A stretch of 64,000 nucleotides of DNA from Salinicola aestuarinus (GCF_003206645.1 NZ_PZJP01000005.1:370904-434903), one strand, 5' to 3'. Positions 9,509-19,257 are shown, counted from the first letter of the stretch. Numbers and translations are program-made. The notes: a model not told the origin generated them from the sequence alone.

Positions 9509-10126
9509 ATGATACGTTCGCTACGCCGTGCGGCGGATCGACGACGCCAGGGGCAGGGCCGCTATGACTGGCTGTTCACTCCCTACGCGGGTGACGAATT
9601 GGTGGCCATCGACTGCGAGACGACCGGCCTCGACACCAGGACCGCTGAACTGGTGTCGATCGCTGCAGTGCGCCTCGAGGGCGGGCGGGTGATGACCAGC
9701 GGCTCGCTGGATCTGCGCCTCCTGCCGCCGGCCAGTCTGCGCGGCGACTCCATCAAGATCCATCGCCTGCGCGAGGTCGACTTGAATGAAGGCGACGAAC
9801 TGGAAGCGGCGCTGGGTAAGTTCATCGACTTCATCGGCAATCGTCCGCTGCTGGGCTGGTGCATCGACTACGACCTGGCGGTCATCGATCGCCAGCTGCG
9901 GCCGATGTTCGACTTCGGGCTGCCCAATCCTTGCGTCGACGTGGCACGGCTCTATCGGCGCGAAATGCATCGGAGGCGGCCGCAGCTGGAGCCAGCGATG
10001 GGTTTCGAGAGGGTTGCCGAGGCGCTCGAAGTGCCGGTGATGGGCCGCCACACTGCTCTTGGCGATGCGGTGACCACTGCCCTGATGTATATCCGCCTGA
10101 AACAGGGCGCGCTGGCGGCGTGTTAG
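9509..10126 (+). CDS. DnaQ-like 3'-5' exonuclease
   Basis: A 205-residue DEDDh-type exonuclease. Exo I is D35-C-E37 ([11 protein letters not shown]), Exo II includes the aspartate of [13 protein letters not shown], and Exo III is H181 to D186 (GRHTALGDA). It resembles the polymerase III epsilon fold without the polymerase-binding tail. The ATG at 9509 follows GAGG by about 7 bases and starts 11 bases after the upstream stop, so the two genes are probably co-transcribed. The natural substrate is unknown. Clustering with the DUF294 protein is a recurring pairing whose meaning is unclear. Confidence 0.87.
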   Translation: MIRSLRRAADRRRQGQGRYDWLFTPYAGDELVAIDCETTGLDTRTAELVSIAAVRLEGGRVMTSGSLDLRLLPPASLRGDSIKIHRLREVDLNEGDELEAALGKFIDFIGNRPLLGWCIDYDLAVIDRQLRPMFDFGLPNPCVDVARLYRREMHRRRPQLEPAMGFERVAEALEVPVMGRHTALGDAVTTALMYIRLKQGALAAC

Positions 10127-10175
10127 GGGCCTGTCATCGGGGATGGCATCGCAAGTCGCCAGGCGCGGTGATAGC

Positions 10176-11069
10176 ATGAGCGCGCCTTCATATCCCCTAT
10201 GTGTCGTTCGACCAATGCAAGCATCTACTGATACTCAGAAGCAGGAATTCAACAAGCTGCAGAAGCGTCTGCGGCGTCAGGTCGGCAATGCGATCATCGA
10301 CTACGGGATGATCCATGAGGGCGACAAGGTGATGGTCTGCCTCTCCGGCGGCAAGGACTCCTACACCATGCTGGAGATTTTGTTGAATCTTCAGCGTAAT
10401 GCCCCGGTGAACTTCGAACTCGTCGCCGTCAATCTCGACCAGAAGCAGCCCGGTTTTCCCGAACATGTGCTGCCCGAATATCTCGATGCCAAGGGCGTGG
10501 CTTACCACATCCTCGAGCGCGATACCTACTCGGTGGTGAAGGAGAAGACGCCGGAAGGCAAGACGACCTGCTCGCTCTGCTCGCGGCTGCGGCGCGGCTC
10601 GCTTTACGGCTACGCCGAGGAGATCGGGGCGACCAAGGTGGCGCTCGGCCATCACCGGGAAGACATTCTCGAGACGCTGTTTCTCAATATGTTCTTCGGC
10701 GGTTCACTCAAGGCGATGCCCCCGAAGCTGCTCGCCGACGATGGCAAGAACATTGTCATCCGTCCGCTCGCCTACTGCCGCGAAGCTGATATCGCCGAGT
10801 TCTCCCGGCGGATGGAATTCCCGATCATTCCCTGCAATCTGTGCGGCTCGCAGCCAAACATGCAGCGCCAGAACGTCAAGGCGATGCTTGCCGAGTGGGA
10901 GGCGAAGCACCCGGGGCGGCTCGAGACAATGTTCAAGGCGGTCACCAACGTGGCCCCGTCGCAGCTCGCCGACCGTGAACTCTTCGACTTCGAAGGCCTG
11001 GAAGCGAAGCAGCGCCAGATGCGAGAGACGCGTATCGACACCTTCGACCTGCTGGCTCGCGAGGCCTGA
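10176..11069 (+). CDS. ttcA: tRNA 2-thiocytidine(32) synthetase TtcA
   Basis: A 297-residue PP-loop ATPase that thiolates cytidine 32 of tRNA. The PP-loop SGGKDS is at 57-62. The Fe-S cluster cysteines are visible in [11 protein letters not shown] and further on in CNLCG. The length matches the family. Two starts are plausible, ATG 10176 and ATG 10215. I chose 10176 because AGGCG lies upstream, while 10215 has no clear ribosome site; the extra residues are not conserved. It is followed by a hairpin. Confidence 0.93.
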   Translation: MSAPSYPLCVVRPMQASTDTQKQEFNKLQKRLRRQVGNAIIDYGMIHEGDKVMVCLSGGKDSYTMLEILLNLQRNAPVNFELVAVNLDQKQPGFPEHVLPEYLDAKGVAYHILERDTYSVVKEKTPEGKTTCSLCSRLRRGSLYGYAEEIGATKVALGHHREDILETLFLNMFFGGSLKAMPPKLLADDGKNIVIRPLAYCREADIAEFSRRMEFPIIPCNLCGSQPNMQRQNVKAMLAEWEAKHPGRLETMFKAVTNVAPSQLADRELFDFEGLEAKQRQMRETRIDTFDLLAREA

Positions 11070-11122
11070 TGCGCCTCGGCGACGCCGCTCGCTGACTCGA
11101 TGATCGGGCAGCATGCCCACGA

Positions 11123-11158
11123 AACGGCCCCGGCCGGCGGAAGCCGACTGGGGCCGTT
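11123..11158 (+). terminator. Hairpin terminator after ttcA
   Basis: The arms AACGGCCCC and GGGGCCGTT pair perfectly over 9 bp around an 18-base loop, with GGC/GCC pairing inside it. Only two Ts follow, so the T-tract is weak. It lies between the convergent ttcA and the M16 protease gene and could serve either. Confidence 0.5.
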
Positions 11159-11244
11159 GGCGTTGCGACTCACCGGGGCCGTTGCCACTCAGTGGCCTGG
11201 GTGGGCTCGGGCCGGCGCCTCCTCGCGCTGACCCGACGCGGTGT

Positions 11245-14154
11245 CTAATCGTTGGCCGCCTCGCCGGCCGCACGAGCGGCCCGCGGCAGCGGCGCGAAAT
11301 CGCGGGTCGCTGCGGCAACGTCGCTGGCCGTGTCGCCGTCGTCGAAACTGATCTCCAGCGGTTGGGCGTTGCGAAGCGCGCGCCAGGCTGCCTTCACGTC
11401 AGCGACCGTCACCGTATCGACCCGTTCGGCCAGATGCTGGCGACGCGCGAAATCCACGTCGGTATAGGCAAGGTTCTGCCACAGCCGCTCGGCGCGATCC
11501 GAGAGCGATTGGTCACGCTGGAGCAGCGACTGACGCACGGCCTGACGGTATGGGGCGAGATCAGCATCGGTGATTGAGGCAATGCGTGCGTCGAACTCGT
11601 CGAGAAAGGCATCGATCCGCTCGCCGATGACCGCGCTGCCGGTATTGGGCGACTGTACCAGCATCATCAGTCCGGCCCCGTCCAGCAGCGGGGCGTAGCC
11701 GGCGCTGACGATGTAACCGAGCTGCTCATCGGTACGCAGGCGCGCAAAGAAGGGCGTGCCGATCAGCTGGCCGATCACCGCGAGCGTGGCCTGAGTGTCG
11801 CGCCCGCGATCCGCACCCTGCAGATAGCGCAGCAGCACGGAGTCGTTGCGCGCACTCTGCGGGTGCAGGCGCGGCGGGTTTGCCGGCACGGCCAGCGGGG
11901 TCAGTTCGGGGATGTCCCTGGCCGTGAGCGTCGGTGCCAACGCGTTGGCGACGGCCAGGCCCTCCCGCTTGGCGAGGGCGGCGTCGAGATCGCCGACGGC
12001 AAGCGCCTGCACGTAGAGCTGATCGAGGAAGGCGTCGCGGTAGCGGCGAACGTCCTCGACGTCGAGATCGTCGATCGCCGCGAGCATCGCCTGACGGCTT
12101 GCCTGCGGGCGAATCAGGGCTTCGCTCAGGGTGCGGCGCGCCTGGCTGTAGAGGGCATCCTGCGGCGCGTTGCGCCAGCCGCGCTCGAGTCCCTGTTTGA
12201 CACGCTCGACGCTGGCGGCGGTGATGGTCGCGTGCTTCATCTGCTCGACGACCGTCGCCATCAACCGCGCCTGATGGTCGCGCCAGCCGGAGAAGGCGAG
12301 CGTCACGCCGCGCCCGTGGGGGTAAGCGACGAACTCCTGACCGGCGAGCGTGGCGGGGTAGAAGCGCTCATTGAGGCCATCGTTGAGCCAGCCGGCCAGC
12401 AGCTGGGTGAGTGCCGCCTTGCGCGGCGTGTCGGTGGCGTGCGGGTTCTGCAGGCTGAAGCGCCACTCGACGCGGGGCGAGCCGAACTCGCTGGTAGGCT
12501 GATGCCAGATGGCGGTGGTGGGGGAGTCCACCAGCGCCGTGGGGCCGTGAGTCTCCAGTGACGCAAGGCTCAGGTCCTCGGCGATGTAGGGGTTGGGCTC
12601 GGGCAGGCTCAGGTCGGCGAGCGCCTGCGCCTCGGGCCAGCTATCCAGCCGCGTCAGCGTATAGGGAGCGTCAAAGTAACGGGTGGTCTTCTCGCCCTCG
12701 ACCTCCGGGGCGCTGTAGACGCGCAGCAGATTGTCCGGCGTCAGGCGCGAAAGCAGGCCCTCGATGGCGTCGGCGTCGAAGTCGTCCATGCGGTAGGGGG
12801 CGTACTGCACGTCGACAAGCGGGTAGTAGGCCATGTTCATCGCCAGCGCGCTGACCGTCTGCATTGGCGCGCTGCGCTGCTGAAAGCGAAAGCTCTGCTG
12901 GGCCAGCCTGGCCTGCTCCTCGAAGCGCCAGTCGGTGACGCCGTCGCGGCGGATGCGCGCGATCTGGTCGAACAGACTCGTCTGAATCGCATCGATATGC
13001 TGCGTGCCGGCGTCGGTCAGGCTCACCGAGACGTCGAACAGGGCGCTGCGGCCATCGGCGCTGCGGGTCCCCGCCGACAGGCCGTCTGCCCATCCAGCCT
13101 TGCGCAGTCGCGCCAGCAGGCTCCCCTCGCCCTCGTGCCCCAAAAGGTTGGCGATATAGCTGGCGGGCTTGTCGGCATAGGCATTGATCGGATCGTCGAT
13201 CGGAAACAGAAAGTCGAGCGTTTGACGATCCTCCAGGCTTTTGACACGAAGCTTGGCGGGTAGATCGCCGCTGCGCGCCAGCGCGACCTCGATCTGGGGA
13301 GGCTCGAGATCACGGTCCGGCACGGCGTCGAAGCGCTCGCGGACCTGGGCCTCGAGCGCATCGAGCGACGTCGGGGCAAGGACCGCCAGGTGCATGACGT
13401 TGGCGTCGTAGTGCCGGGCGTAGAAATCGAGCAGGGCCTGGCGCAGCGGTCGGCGGTCGCTGTTGAGCGTATCGAGGCTGCCCACGGAGAAATGCGTGAT
13501 CGGGTGCTCGGGGTTGAGCGCCTTGCCCAGCGCCTCGTTGATCCGGCGCGGGTCGTCGTCGCGGCGGGCCTGGTATTCGGAGTTCACCGCGTGGCGCTCG
13601 CGGTCGACATAGTCGGGGTTGAACTGTGGCGAGACGAAGAACTGCGAGAAGCGGTCCAGCGCCTCGGGAAACGCCTCGGGGTCGATGTCGAAGAAGTAGT
13701 TGGTGTTCTGATCGGCAGTGAAGGCGTTGTGCGAGCCCCCATGCTGTCTGATGAAACGCTGGTAGCCGTCCGGGTCGGGGTAGCCTTCGGTGCCGAGAAA
13801 CAGCATGTGCTCCAGGAAATGGGCAAGCCCCGGCATGTCGTCGGGGTCGTTATTGCTGCCCACGGAGACATCCATGGCTGCCGCGGCCTTGTCGGCCTCG
13901 GGATCGCTGATCAGCAGGACTTCCAGGCCGTTGTCCAGCGTCAGCGTGCGGTAGTCGCGGCTGTCGTTGGGGCTCTGGATCAGCGCGTCGCGCGCCGCAC
14001 TCATCGAGGTGTCATCGGCAGCGGGGCGGATTGCATCCGTCGAGGTCGATGGCGCCTGCGCGACGGCGCTCTGGCCGGTGGCGAACGTCAACAGCAGGCA
14101 GGCGGGCGCCAGCCAGCGTCGGGTCAAACGTGAATCGATCTTCGACTTGCCCAT
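11245..14154 (-). CDS. Pitrilysin-type M16 zinc protease, exported
   Basis: A 969-residue inverzincin related to PtrA. A signal peptide covers about residues 1-32 (hydrophobic LAPACLLLTFATG, then SAVAQA). The metal site HFLEH is at H112-E115-H116 inside AHFLEHMLFLG, and the distal glutamate lies in the ERHAVNSEYQ region about 75 residues later. Three non-catalytic repeat domains fill the rest. The family degrades small peptides in the periplasm, which fits the peptide-handling theme elsewhere in the window although the gene is far from that cluster. ATG start with GGGAG upstream. Confidence 0.9.
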   Translation of the reverse strand: MGKSKIDSRLTRRWLAPACLLLTFATGQSAVAQAPSTSTDAIRPAADDTSMSAARDALIQSPNDSRDYRTLTLDNGLEVLLISDPEADKAAAAMDVSVGSNNDPDDMPGLAHFLEHMLFLGTEGYPDPDGYQRFIRQHGGSHNAFTADQNTNYFFDIDPEAFPEALDRFSQFFVSPQFNPDYVDRERHAVNSEYQARRDDDPRRINEALGKALNPEHPITHFSVGSLDTLNSDRRPLRQALLDFYARHYDANVMHLAVLAPTSLDALEAQVRERFDAVPDRDLEPPQIEVALARSGDLPAKLRVKSLEDRQTLDFLFPIDDPINAYADKPASYIANLLGHEGEGSLLARLRKAGWADGLSAGTRSADGRSALFDVSVSLTDAGTQHIDAIQTSLFDQIARIRRDGVTDWRFEEQARLAQQSFRFQQRSAPMQTVSALAMNMAYYPLVDVQYAPYRMDDFDADAIEGLLSRLTPDNLLRVYSAPEVEGEKTTRYFDAPYTLTRLDSWPEAQALADLSLPEPNPYIAEDLSLASLETHGPTALVDSPTTAIWHQPTSEFGSPRVEWRFSLQNPHATDTPRKAALTQLLAGWLNDGLNERFYPATLAGQEFVAYPHGRGVTLAFSGWRDHQARLMATVVEQMKHATITAASVERVKQGLERGWRNAPQDALYSQARRTLSEALIRPQASRQAMLAAIDDLDVEDVRRYRDAFLDQLYVQALAVGDLDAALAKREGLAVANALAPTLTARDIPELTPLAVPANPPRLHPQSARNDSVLLRYLQGADRGRDTQATLAVIGQLIGTPFFARLRTDEQLGYIVSAGYAPLLDGAGLMMLVQSPNTGSAVIGERIDAFLDEFDARIASITDADLAPYRQAVRQSLLQRDQSLSDRAERLWQNLAYTDVDFARRQHLAERVDTVTVADVKAAWRALRNAQPLEISFDDGDTASDVAAATRDFAPLPRAARAAGEAAND

Positions 14155-14220
14155 GAAAACTCCCGATGGAAAACGGATGACATAAATGCAGTGGCGGCGT
14201 CAGGTCGGCCCGGGTTCGGT

Positions 14221-14901
14221 TCACCCGTCCGAAGGACAGACCTGCATCGCGCCGACCGGATAGGCGCTGGCCCACGCTTGTTCCGCTGGACTGTTGATGG
14301 CCTTGGAGACCGGAAACGCGCCCAGCAGCGAATCGGGAGCGCTCGTGATCATCGAGCGCACGTCGGCCAGCGGTGTTGCCGGATCGAGCCAACGTTCGAG
14401 CTGCTCGGGGGCGATCAGTGACGGGAAACGCTCGCTCAGCGGCGCGATGAACGGAGACGCCGCAACGGTGATCAGCGCGCAGGAGTCCCGCGAGGGGCCG
14501 GCGTCGAGGGTATACCGGGTCCAGAGCCCCGCCAATAGCAGCGGCGCGCGATCGGTATGGGTCACCATGTACGGCTGCTTGCCGCGAACGCGCTGCTGCC
14601 ACACGTAGACGCCGGTCACCGGCACCACGCAGCGACGCGTAGCGAGCGCGTCCCGAAACATACGCCGATCGTCGAGGGACTCCGCCCGCGCCAGGTGAGG
14701 GGCGTGGTCCAGGACTTTGAGCCACGAGGGTGTCAGCCCCCAGAAAGCGTCGCGCAGCAGCACGCGTCCCGACTCATGACGCAGCAGGGTGAGCCAGGTT
14801 CTCGGGGGGACGTTGGGGCTGAACGTCGGCACCTCGTCGCGTTCAAAGCGAGGTAGCGCCGAGTAGCGGGTCCAATCGTCGATGTGCAGCCGACCGGGCA
14901 T
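14221..14901 (-). CDS. SRAP (YedK/HMCES) family protein lacking every catalytic residue
   Basis: A 226-residue protein with the SRAP framework: WGLTPSWL, ARAES, RRCVVPVTGVYVW, KQPYMV, LLLAGLW and a late ERFPSLI. Active SRAP enzymes begin MCGR and form a DNA-protein crosslink through Cys2, using an Asn before ARAE, a Glu in GFYEW and a His in HDRMP. Here position 2 is Pro (MPGR), the Asn is Leu (HLARAES), the Glu is Val (GVYVW) and the His is Ser (SERFP). AGGAGAG precedes this ATG at the right distance, so the start is not the explanation. I read it as a pseudoenzyme that may still bind abasic or single-stranded DNA. It lies 66 bases upstream of the M16 gene on the same strand. Confidence 0.85.
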   Translation of the reverse strand: MPGRLHIDDWTRYSALPRFERDEVPTFSPNVPPRTWLTLLRHESGRVLLRDAFWGLTPSWLKVLDHAPHLARAESLDDRRMFRDALATRRCVVPVTGVYVWQQRVRGKQPYMVTHTDRAPLLLAGLWTRYTLDAGPSRDSCALITVAASPFIAPLSERFPSLIAPEQLERWLDPATPLADVRSMITSAPDSLLGAFPVSKAINSPAEQAWASAYPVGAMQVCPSDG

Positions 14902-15173
14902 GATCTCTCCTGTGGCGTGGGCGTCGGTCCGCGCTCCTTGCCGTCGGGCAGGAGGTGACGGACGGAACGAGGCGGACGTGAGTCTGTCGGCGGGCCGTCG
15001 TCGAGCTGGGATCGGCGACCCTATGTCTCGAGAGCCACTGGCCGCGCGCGGGATACTTGCGTTTACACCTTGAGCAGATATGCTAAGAAACACTGTTCGA
15101 TTTTAAATCGTTAATCACATTCCTGCACCTCCGGTACTCGCCGGCGCTGACACCTTTTCGATCGAGGGATTCG

Positions 15174-15788
15174 ATGGCTCGTCCACGACAGCACGCCCCC
15201 GAGGCGCTACATGCCCAGGTCATGGCGGCTTGCGACGCCTGGTTGCGTGAAAACGCCGTGCATACGCTGTCGCTGCGCTCGCTCGCGCGCGATGTGGGCT
15301 GCGCGCCCAGTACGCTGCTCAAACTCTACGGCAGCTTCAGCAACCTGCTGCAGTACGTCAACGTCGAGACGCTGGATCGGATGGGCGCAGCGGTAGCCGA
15401 GCTCGAGGGCACCGAGCCCGAAACGCAGCTCAAAGCGCTGGCGCGGGCCTACTGGCAGTTCGCTCATCATGAATCGCACCGCTGGCAGATGCTGTTCGAG
15501 TTTCCGTTGGCCGAGGAGGGCGAGCTCGACGCGCGCCAGAGCGACATCATCGAAGCGCTGTTCGTTCGTGTCGAGAGTGCGTTGAAGTGTCATCAGCCGT
15601 CGCTCGACGACGCCACCGCCCGCCGAATGGCGCGCACGCTCTGGGGCAGTGTGCACGGTCTGGTTCAGCTGGGGCTCAATGACCGGCTCGGCTACTGGCA
15701 AGGCCAGCCGATGGAGGTCGAGGAGCTGATCGATCAGCTTCTCGAGACCACGCTGAATGGCCTGAGCCATCCACCGGACGCGTCGTGA
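15174..15788 (+). CDS. TetR-family transcriptional regulator
   Basis: A 204-residue regulator. The N-terminal helix-turn-helix lies in about residues 30-52 (LSLRSLARDVGCAPSTLLKLY), where the usual third-helix YYHF is replaced by LLKLYGSFSNLL. The rest is the helical ligand and dimer domain with a WG-containing WHG-type segment (RTLWGSVHGLVQLG). It ends in a 4-base GTGA overlap with the following transporter-acyltransferase gene, so the two are translationally coupled and the regulator probably controls that gene. The ligand is unknown. Confidence 0.87.
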   Translation: MARPRQHAPEALHAQVMAACDAWLRENAVHTLSLRSLARDVGCAPSTLLKLYGSFSNLLQYVNVETLDRMGAAVAELEGTEPETQLKALARAYWQFAHHESHRWQMLFEFPLAEEGELDARQSDIIEALFVRVESALKCHQPSLDDATARRMARTLWGSVHGLVQLGLNDRLGYWQGQPMEVEELIDQLLETTLNGLSHPPDAS

Positions 15789-17686
15789 CGCGGGGACTCC
15801 TCGGCGAAAGACGCTTTGCGCCCTTTTTCTGGACCCAGGCGCTGGGCGCCTTCAACGACAATCTGTTCAAGCAGGTACTGCTGCTGTTGCTGACCTTCGT
15901 CGCCGCACCCCGCTACGGGTGGGACACGGGGCTGCTCAACAACATCGCTGCAGGCCTTTTCATCCTGCCGTTCTTCCTCTTCTCCGCCTGGGGTGGGGCG
16001 CTTGCCGACCATCTCGACAAGCAGCGCCTGATCCGCCGGCTCAAACTGCTCGAACTGGCGACCATGTTCGCGGCAGCCGCGGCGATATGGTTCGAACTCT
16101 TCGGGCTGCTGCTGGCGCTACTGTTCATGATGGGGACGCAGTCGGCGCTGTTCGGGCCGGTCAAGTACGCCATTCTGCCGCAGCATCTCTCGGCGACCGA
16201 GCTGGTGCGGGGCAACGCCTGGGTCAATCTGGGGACTTTCGTGTCGATCCTGCTTGGAACGCTGCTGGCGGGCGTGCTCACGCTGCTCCCGGGGGCGCTG
16301 GGCCGGGGTACGGTCGCGCTGGCGCTGATGGCGATCGCCCTGCTGGGGCTGGCGGCGAGCCTGGCGGTACCCTCGGCGCCGGCGGTCCAGACAGGCCGGG
16401 TCACCTGGCGCCCCTTCTCGGGAACCCTTGGCGTGCTGAAGGATGGCTTGCGTCAGCGCCGGCTGCGGATGGCGCTCATCGGCATCAGTTTTTTCTGGTT
16501 TCTGGGCGCCTGCTATCTGACCCAGCTGCCGGCGTGGGTGCGGGACGTCGTCAATGGCGATGAGGGGGCGGTCAGCTTCCTGCTCGGGGCTTTCGCTCTC
16601 GGCGTCGGCGGCGGCGCACTGCTCTGTGCCAGGCTCTCCGCGGGACGTCTTGAGATCGGTCTCGTCCCCATGGGGTTGCTGATCATCGGTGTCTCGAGTA
16701 TCGAGCTGGCGGCGCAACCGTCGATAGCGGGCAGTCAGCTGACGCTTGCCGAGCTGCTGACGATGACCGGGTTCTGGCGGATGAGTACGTTGCTGGCGTT
16801 GATCGGCGTGGGCGGGGGGCTCTATAGCGTGCCGCTTTACACCCTGATGCAGCTGGCGAGCCCGCCGGGGCGACGGGCCCGTATGATCGCCGCCAACAAT
16901 ATTCTCAATGCCCTGTTCATGATCGGCTCGGCGCTCACCGGCATCCTCGTGCTGAGCGTGATGGGGCTATCGCTCTCGACCCTGTTCTACGGTCTCGGCT
17001 GGCTCGCACTGCTGGTGGGGATCGGGACGCTGATTCGCAATCCCCGGCCGGCGCTGCGTCTGGCGATCTTCGCGCTGATTCGCGTGCTCTACCGGCTGCG
17101 GTTTCGGGGCCGCGACAATGTTCCGGCCACCGGGCCGGCCCTGGTGGTGTGCAATCACGTCAGCTTCATGGATGCCCTGGTGTTGGGCGGAGGCTGCCCT
17201 CGGCCACTGCGCTTCATGATGGACCGACCGATATACGAAACGCCGTGGCTCAACTGGTTCTTTCGCATCGCCGGGGCCATCCCCGTCGACTCGGACCGCC
17301 GGGACCCGGGCGGGGTGCGTCGTGCGCTCGACCAGGTGAGTCGCGCCCTGCGCAACGGAGAAGTGGTGATGATCTTTCCCGAAGGGCGCCTCAGTCCGGA
17401 CGGTGAGGTCCATGCTTTCCGACGCGGACTCGATCTGGTGCTGGCGCGGGACCCGGTGACGGTGGTGCCCGCCTCGCTGTCGGGGCTCTGGGGGTCATGG
17501 ACATCGAATAAGGATGGCAAGGCCCTGACCAAACGTCCGAGTCGCCTGCGGGCGAGGGTCGTGCTCTCCTTCGGTGAGCCGATTGCCCCCGGCGAAGCGA
17601 AGCGGGAGATGCTGCAGCAGCAGGTGCGCGAGCTCAAGGCTCGCGCCGATGAACGGCTGGCGCAGCGCCTGGGTGGGCCGATCTAG
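15785..17686 (+). CDS. MFS transporter fused to a PlsC-type acyltransferase (LplT-Aas-like without the ligase)
   Basis: A 633-residue two-domain protein. Residues 1-420 are a twelve-helix MFS domain of the LplT lysophospholipid flippase type (FFWTQALGAFNDNLFKQ at the start). Residues 430-630 are a 1-acylglycerophosphate acyltransferase with H458xxxxD463 (NHVSFMDA) and E533-G-R535 (FPEGRLSP). Related proteins add a third, AMP-forming acyl-ACP synthetase domain, and this one stops before it. It probably flips lysophospholipid inward and reacylates it with acyl-ACP or acyl-CoA made elsewhere. GTG start within the stop of the TetR gene. Confidence 0.87.
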   Translation: MTRGLLGERRFAPFFWTQALGAFNDNLFKQVLLLLLTFVAAPRYGWDTGLLNNIAAGLFILPFFLFSAWGGALADHLDKQRLIRRLKLLELATMFAAAAAIWFELFGLLLALLFMMGTQSALFGPVKYAILPQHLSATELVRGNAWVNLGTFVSILLGTLLAGVLTLLPGALGRGTVALALMAIALLGLAASLAVPSAPAVQTGRVTWRPFSGTLGVLKDGLRQRRLRMALIGISFFWFLGACYLTQLPAWVRDVVNGDEGAVSFLLGAFALGVGGGALLCARLSAGRLEIGLVPMGLLIIGVSSIELAAQPSIAGSQLTLAELLTMTGFWRMSTLLALIGVGGGLYSVPLYTLMQLASPPGRRARMIAANNILNALFMIGSALTGILVLSVMGLSLSTLFYGLGWLALLVGIGTLIRNPRPALRLAIFALIRVLYRLRFRGRDNVPATGPALVVCNHVSFMDALVLGGGCPRPLRFMMDRPIYETPWLNWFFRIAGAIPVDSDRRDPGGVRRALDQVSRALRNGEVVMIFPEGRLSPDGEVHAFRRGLDLVLARDPVTVVPASLSGLWGSWTSNKDGKALTKRPSRLRARVVLSFGEPIAPGEAKREMLQQQVRELKARADERLAQRLGGPI

Positions 17687-17872
17687 CGACCGGCTTGCGC
17701 CCGCTCGAACCGCCAGGCGCGCGGGTGACCGCTGCTGGGCTCTCCCCAATCTCTCTCGTCCGCTCCTGCCTATCCTGTCCTGTCCACCAGGCGCCATCGC
17801 GCTGTCTCACGCTGGCCTGCGTCGTTGCGCCTTCTCAGGGGCAGCGAGGCCGCAGGCTTGGCGCCGACGGCG

Positions 17873-19156
17873 TCACTCGCCGCTGAGACGGCGAACGTTC
17901 TGGTGCCAGCAGCGCACCGAGGTGATCAGGTTGTCGCGCATCTCGAGGATCTCGAGGCGCGTGGGGCCGATCTGCAGGCAGGCGGGGGCGTCGGGAAAGG
18001 ATTCGAGATGCTCGAGAATCAGTCCGTTCAACGTCTTGGGGCCGTCGGTGGGAAGCTGCCAGCCGAGCGCTTTGTTGAGATCCCGAATGTTGGCGGTGCC
18101 GTCGATGATGTAGGCGCCGTCGGTCTGCGGGTGGATATCGCGGTGGGTGTCGGCAACGTCGGTGGTGAACTCGCCGACGATCTCCTCGAGGATGTCCTCG
18201 AGCGTCGCCAGCCCCTGAACGTCACCGTACTCGTCGACCACCACGCCGATCCGACGTTTCTGCTGCTGAAAATTGAGCAGCTGAGTGTGCAGCGGTGTCG
18301 ACTCTGGGATGAAGTACGGCTCGCGGGCCTCCTGCACGATGGCAGCCTTGTTGAGGTCCGGCTTGGTCAGAAAACGCGAGGCGTTGCGCAGGTGCAGGAT
18401 GCCCAGGACGTTGTTGACGTCGCCTTTGTAGATCGGCAACCGATTGTGCTGGCTCTGGCGGATCTGGCCCAGCAGCGTCTCGAGATCGTCTTCGAGATCG
18501 AGGCCGACGATCTCGTGACGCGGCACCATGATGTCATTCACCGTGACGTTTTCGAGATCGAGGATCGACAGCAGCATCGCCTGGTGGCGCGTGGGGATCA
18601 GCGAGCCCGCCTCGTGGACCACGCTGCGAAGCTCATCCCGGGTGAGATTGTCCTTGTCGGCGTTGAGCTGCTTGACGCCGAGCGCTCGCAGCAACGAGTT
18701 GGAGATGGCATTGACCAGCCACACCAGCGGGTAGAAGACCTTGAGCAGCGGGGCGAGGACCAGCGACGCGGGTATCGCGATGCGATCCGGCCGGATCGCG
18801 GCATAGGTCTTTGGCGTCACCTCACCGAAGATCAGCACGACGATAGTCAGAGACAGCGTGGCGATCGCCGGCCCGGAGACATCGCCGAAGAAGTGAATGG
18901 CGAGGATGGTCGCGATGGAGGCTGCCAGGTTGTTGATCAGGTTGTTGCCGATGAGGATGACGCCGAGAAGGCGGTCCGGACGCTTGAGAAGCTCGACGAC
19001 ACGTCGCGCCGAGCGATCGCCGCTGGCGGCCTGATGGTTCAGTCGATAGCGGTTGATCGACATCATGCCGGTTTCGGAACTCGAGAAGAAAGCCGACAGG
19101 CAGACCAGAACGAACAGCAGGCCGAGCATCAGGCCGAGAGGGAGATCGTCACTCAA
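17873..19156 (-). CDS. corB: CorB/HlyC-CorC family CNNM-type membrane protein
   Basis: A 427-residue protein with a DUF21/CNNM membrane domain at about 1-190 (SAFFSSSETGMMSINRYRL), a CBS pair at about 200-325 and a CorC/HlyC C-terminal domain at 340-425. The family functions in magnesium or cobalt homeostasis. In E. coli the orthologue yfjD (corB) sits beside ypjD and ffh, the arrangement seen here. The start is TTG at 19156, because no ATG gives a full first helix except an internal one at 19129. The ribosome site is weak, so the first few residues are uncertain. Confidence 0.87.
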   Translation of the reverse strand: MSDDLPLGLMLGLLFVLVCLSAFFSSSETGMMSINRYRLNHQAASGDRSARRVVELLKRPDRLLGVILIGNNLINNLAASIATILAIHFFGDVSGPAIATLSLTIVVLIFGEVTPKTYAAIRPDRIAIPASLVLAPLLKVFYPLVWLVNAISNSLLRALGVKQLNADKDNLTRDELRSVVHEAGSLIPTRHQAMLLSILDLENVTVNDIMVPRHEIVGLDLEDDLETLLGQIRQSQHNRLPIYKGDVNNVLGILHLRNASRFLTKPDLNKAAIVQEAREPYFIPESTPLHTQLLNFQQQKRRIGVVVDEYGDVQGLATLEDILEEIVGEFTTDVADTHRDIHPQTDGAYIIDGTANIRDLNKALGWQLPTDGPKTLNGLILEHLESFPDAPACLQIGPTRLEILEMRDNLITSVRCWHQNVRRLSGE

Positions 19157-19257
19157 GACGGAGGGTTCCTAGTGGGTGATCAAATCGTTTTAGGGGGTCG
19201 CGCCAACGCTGTCAACGCCGCGGCGGGCGCGCAGGCGTATCGTTCGGTAGCAAGACA

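Noticed and set aside
11863..12561. Long antisense frame (232 codons) within the M16 protease gene, and many similar ones elsewhere
   Set aside because: High GC makes long antisense frames common; their sequences are Arg/Gly/Ala-rich and match no family, while the sense frames are clear genes.
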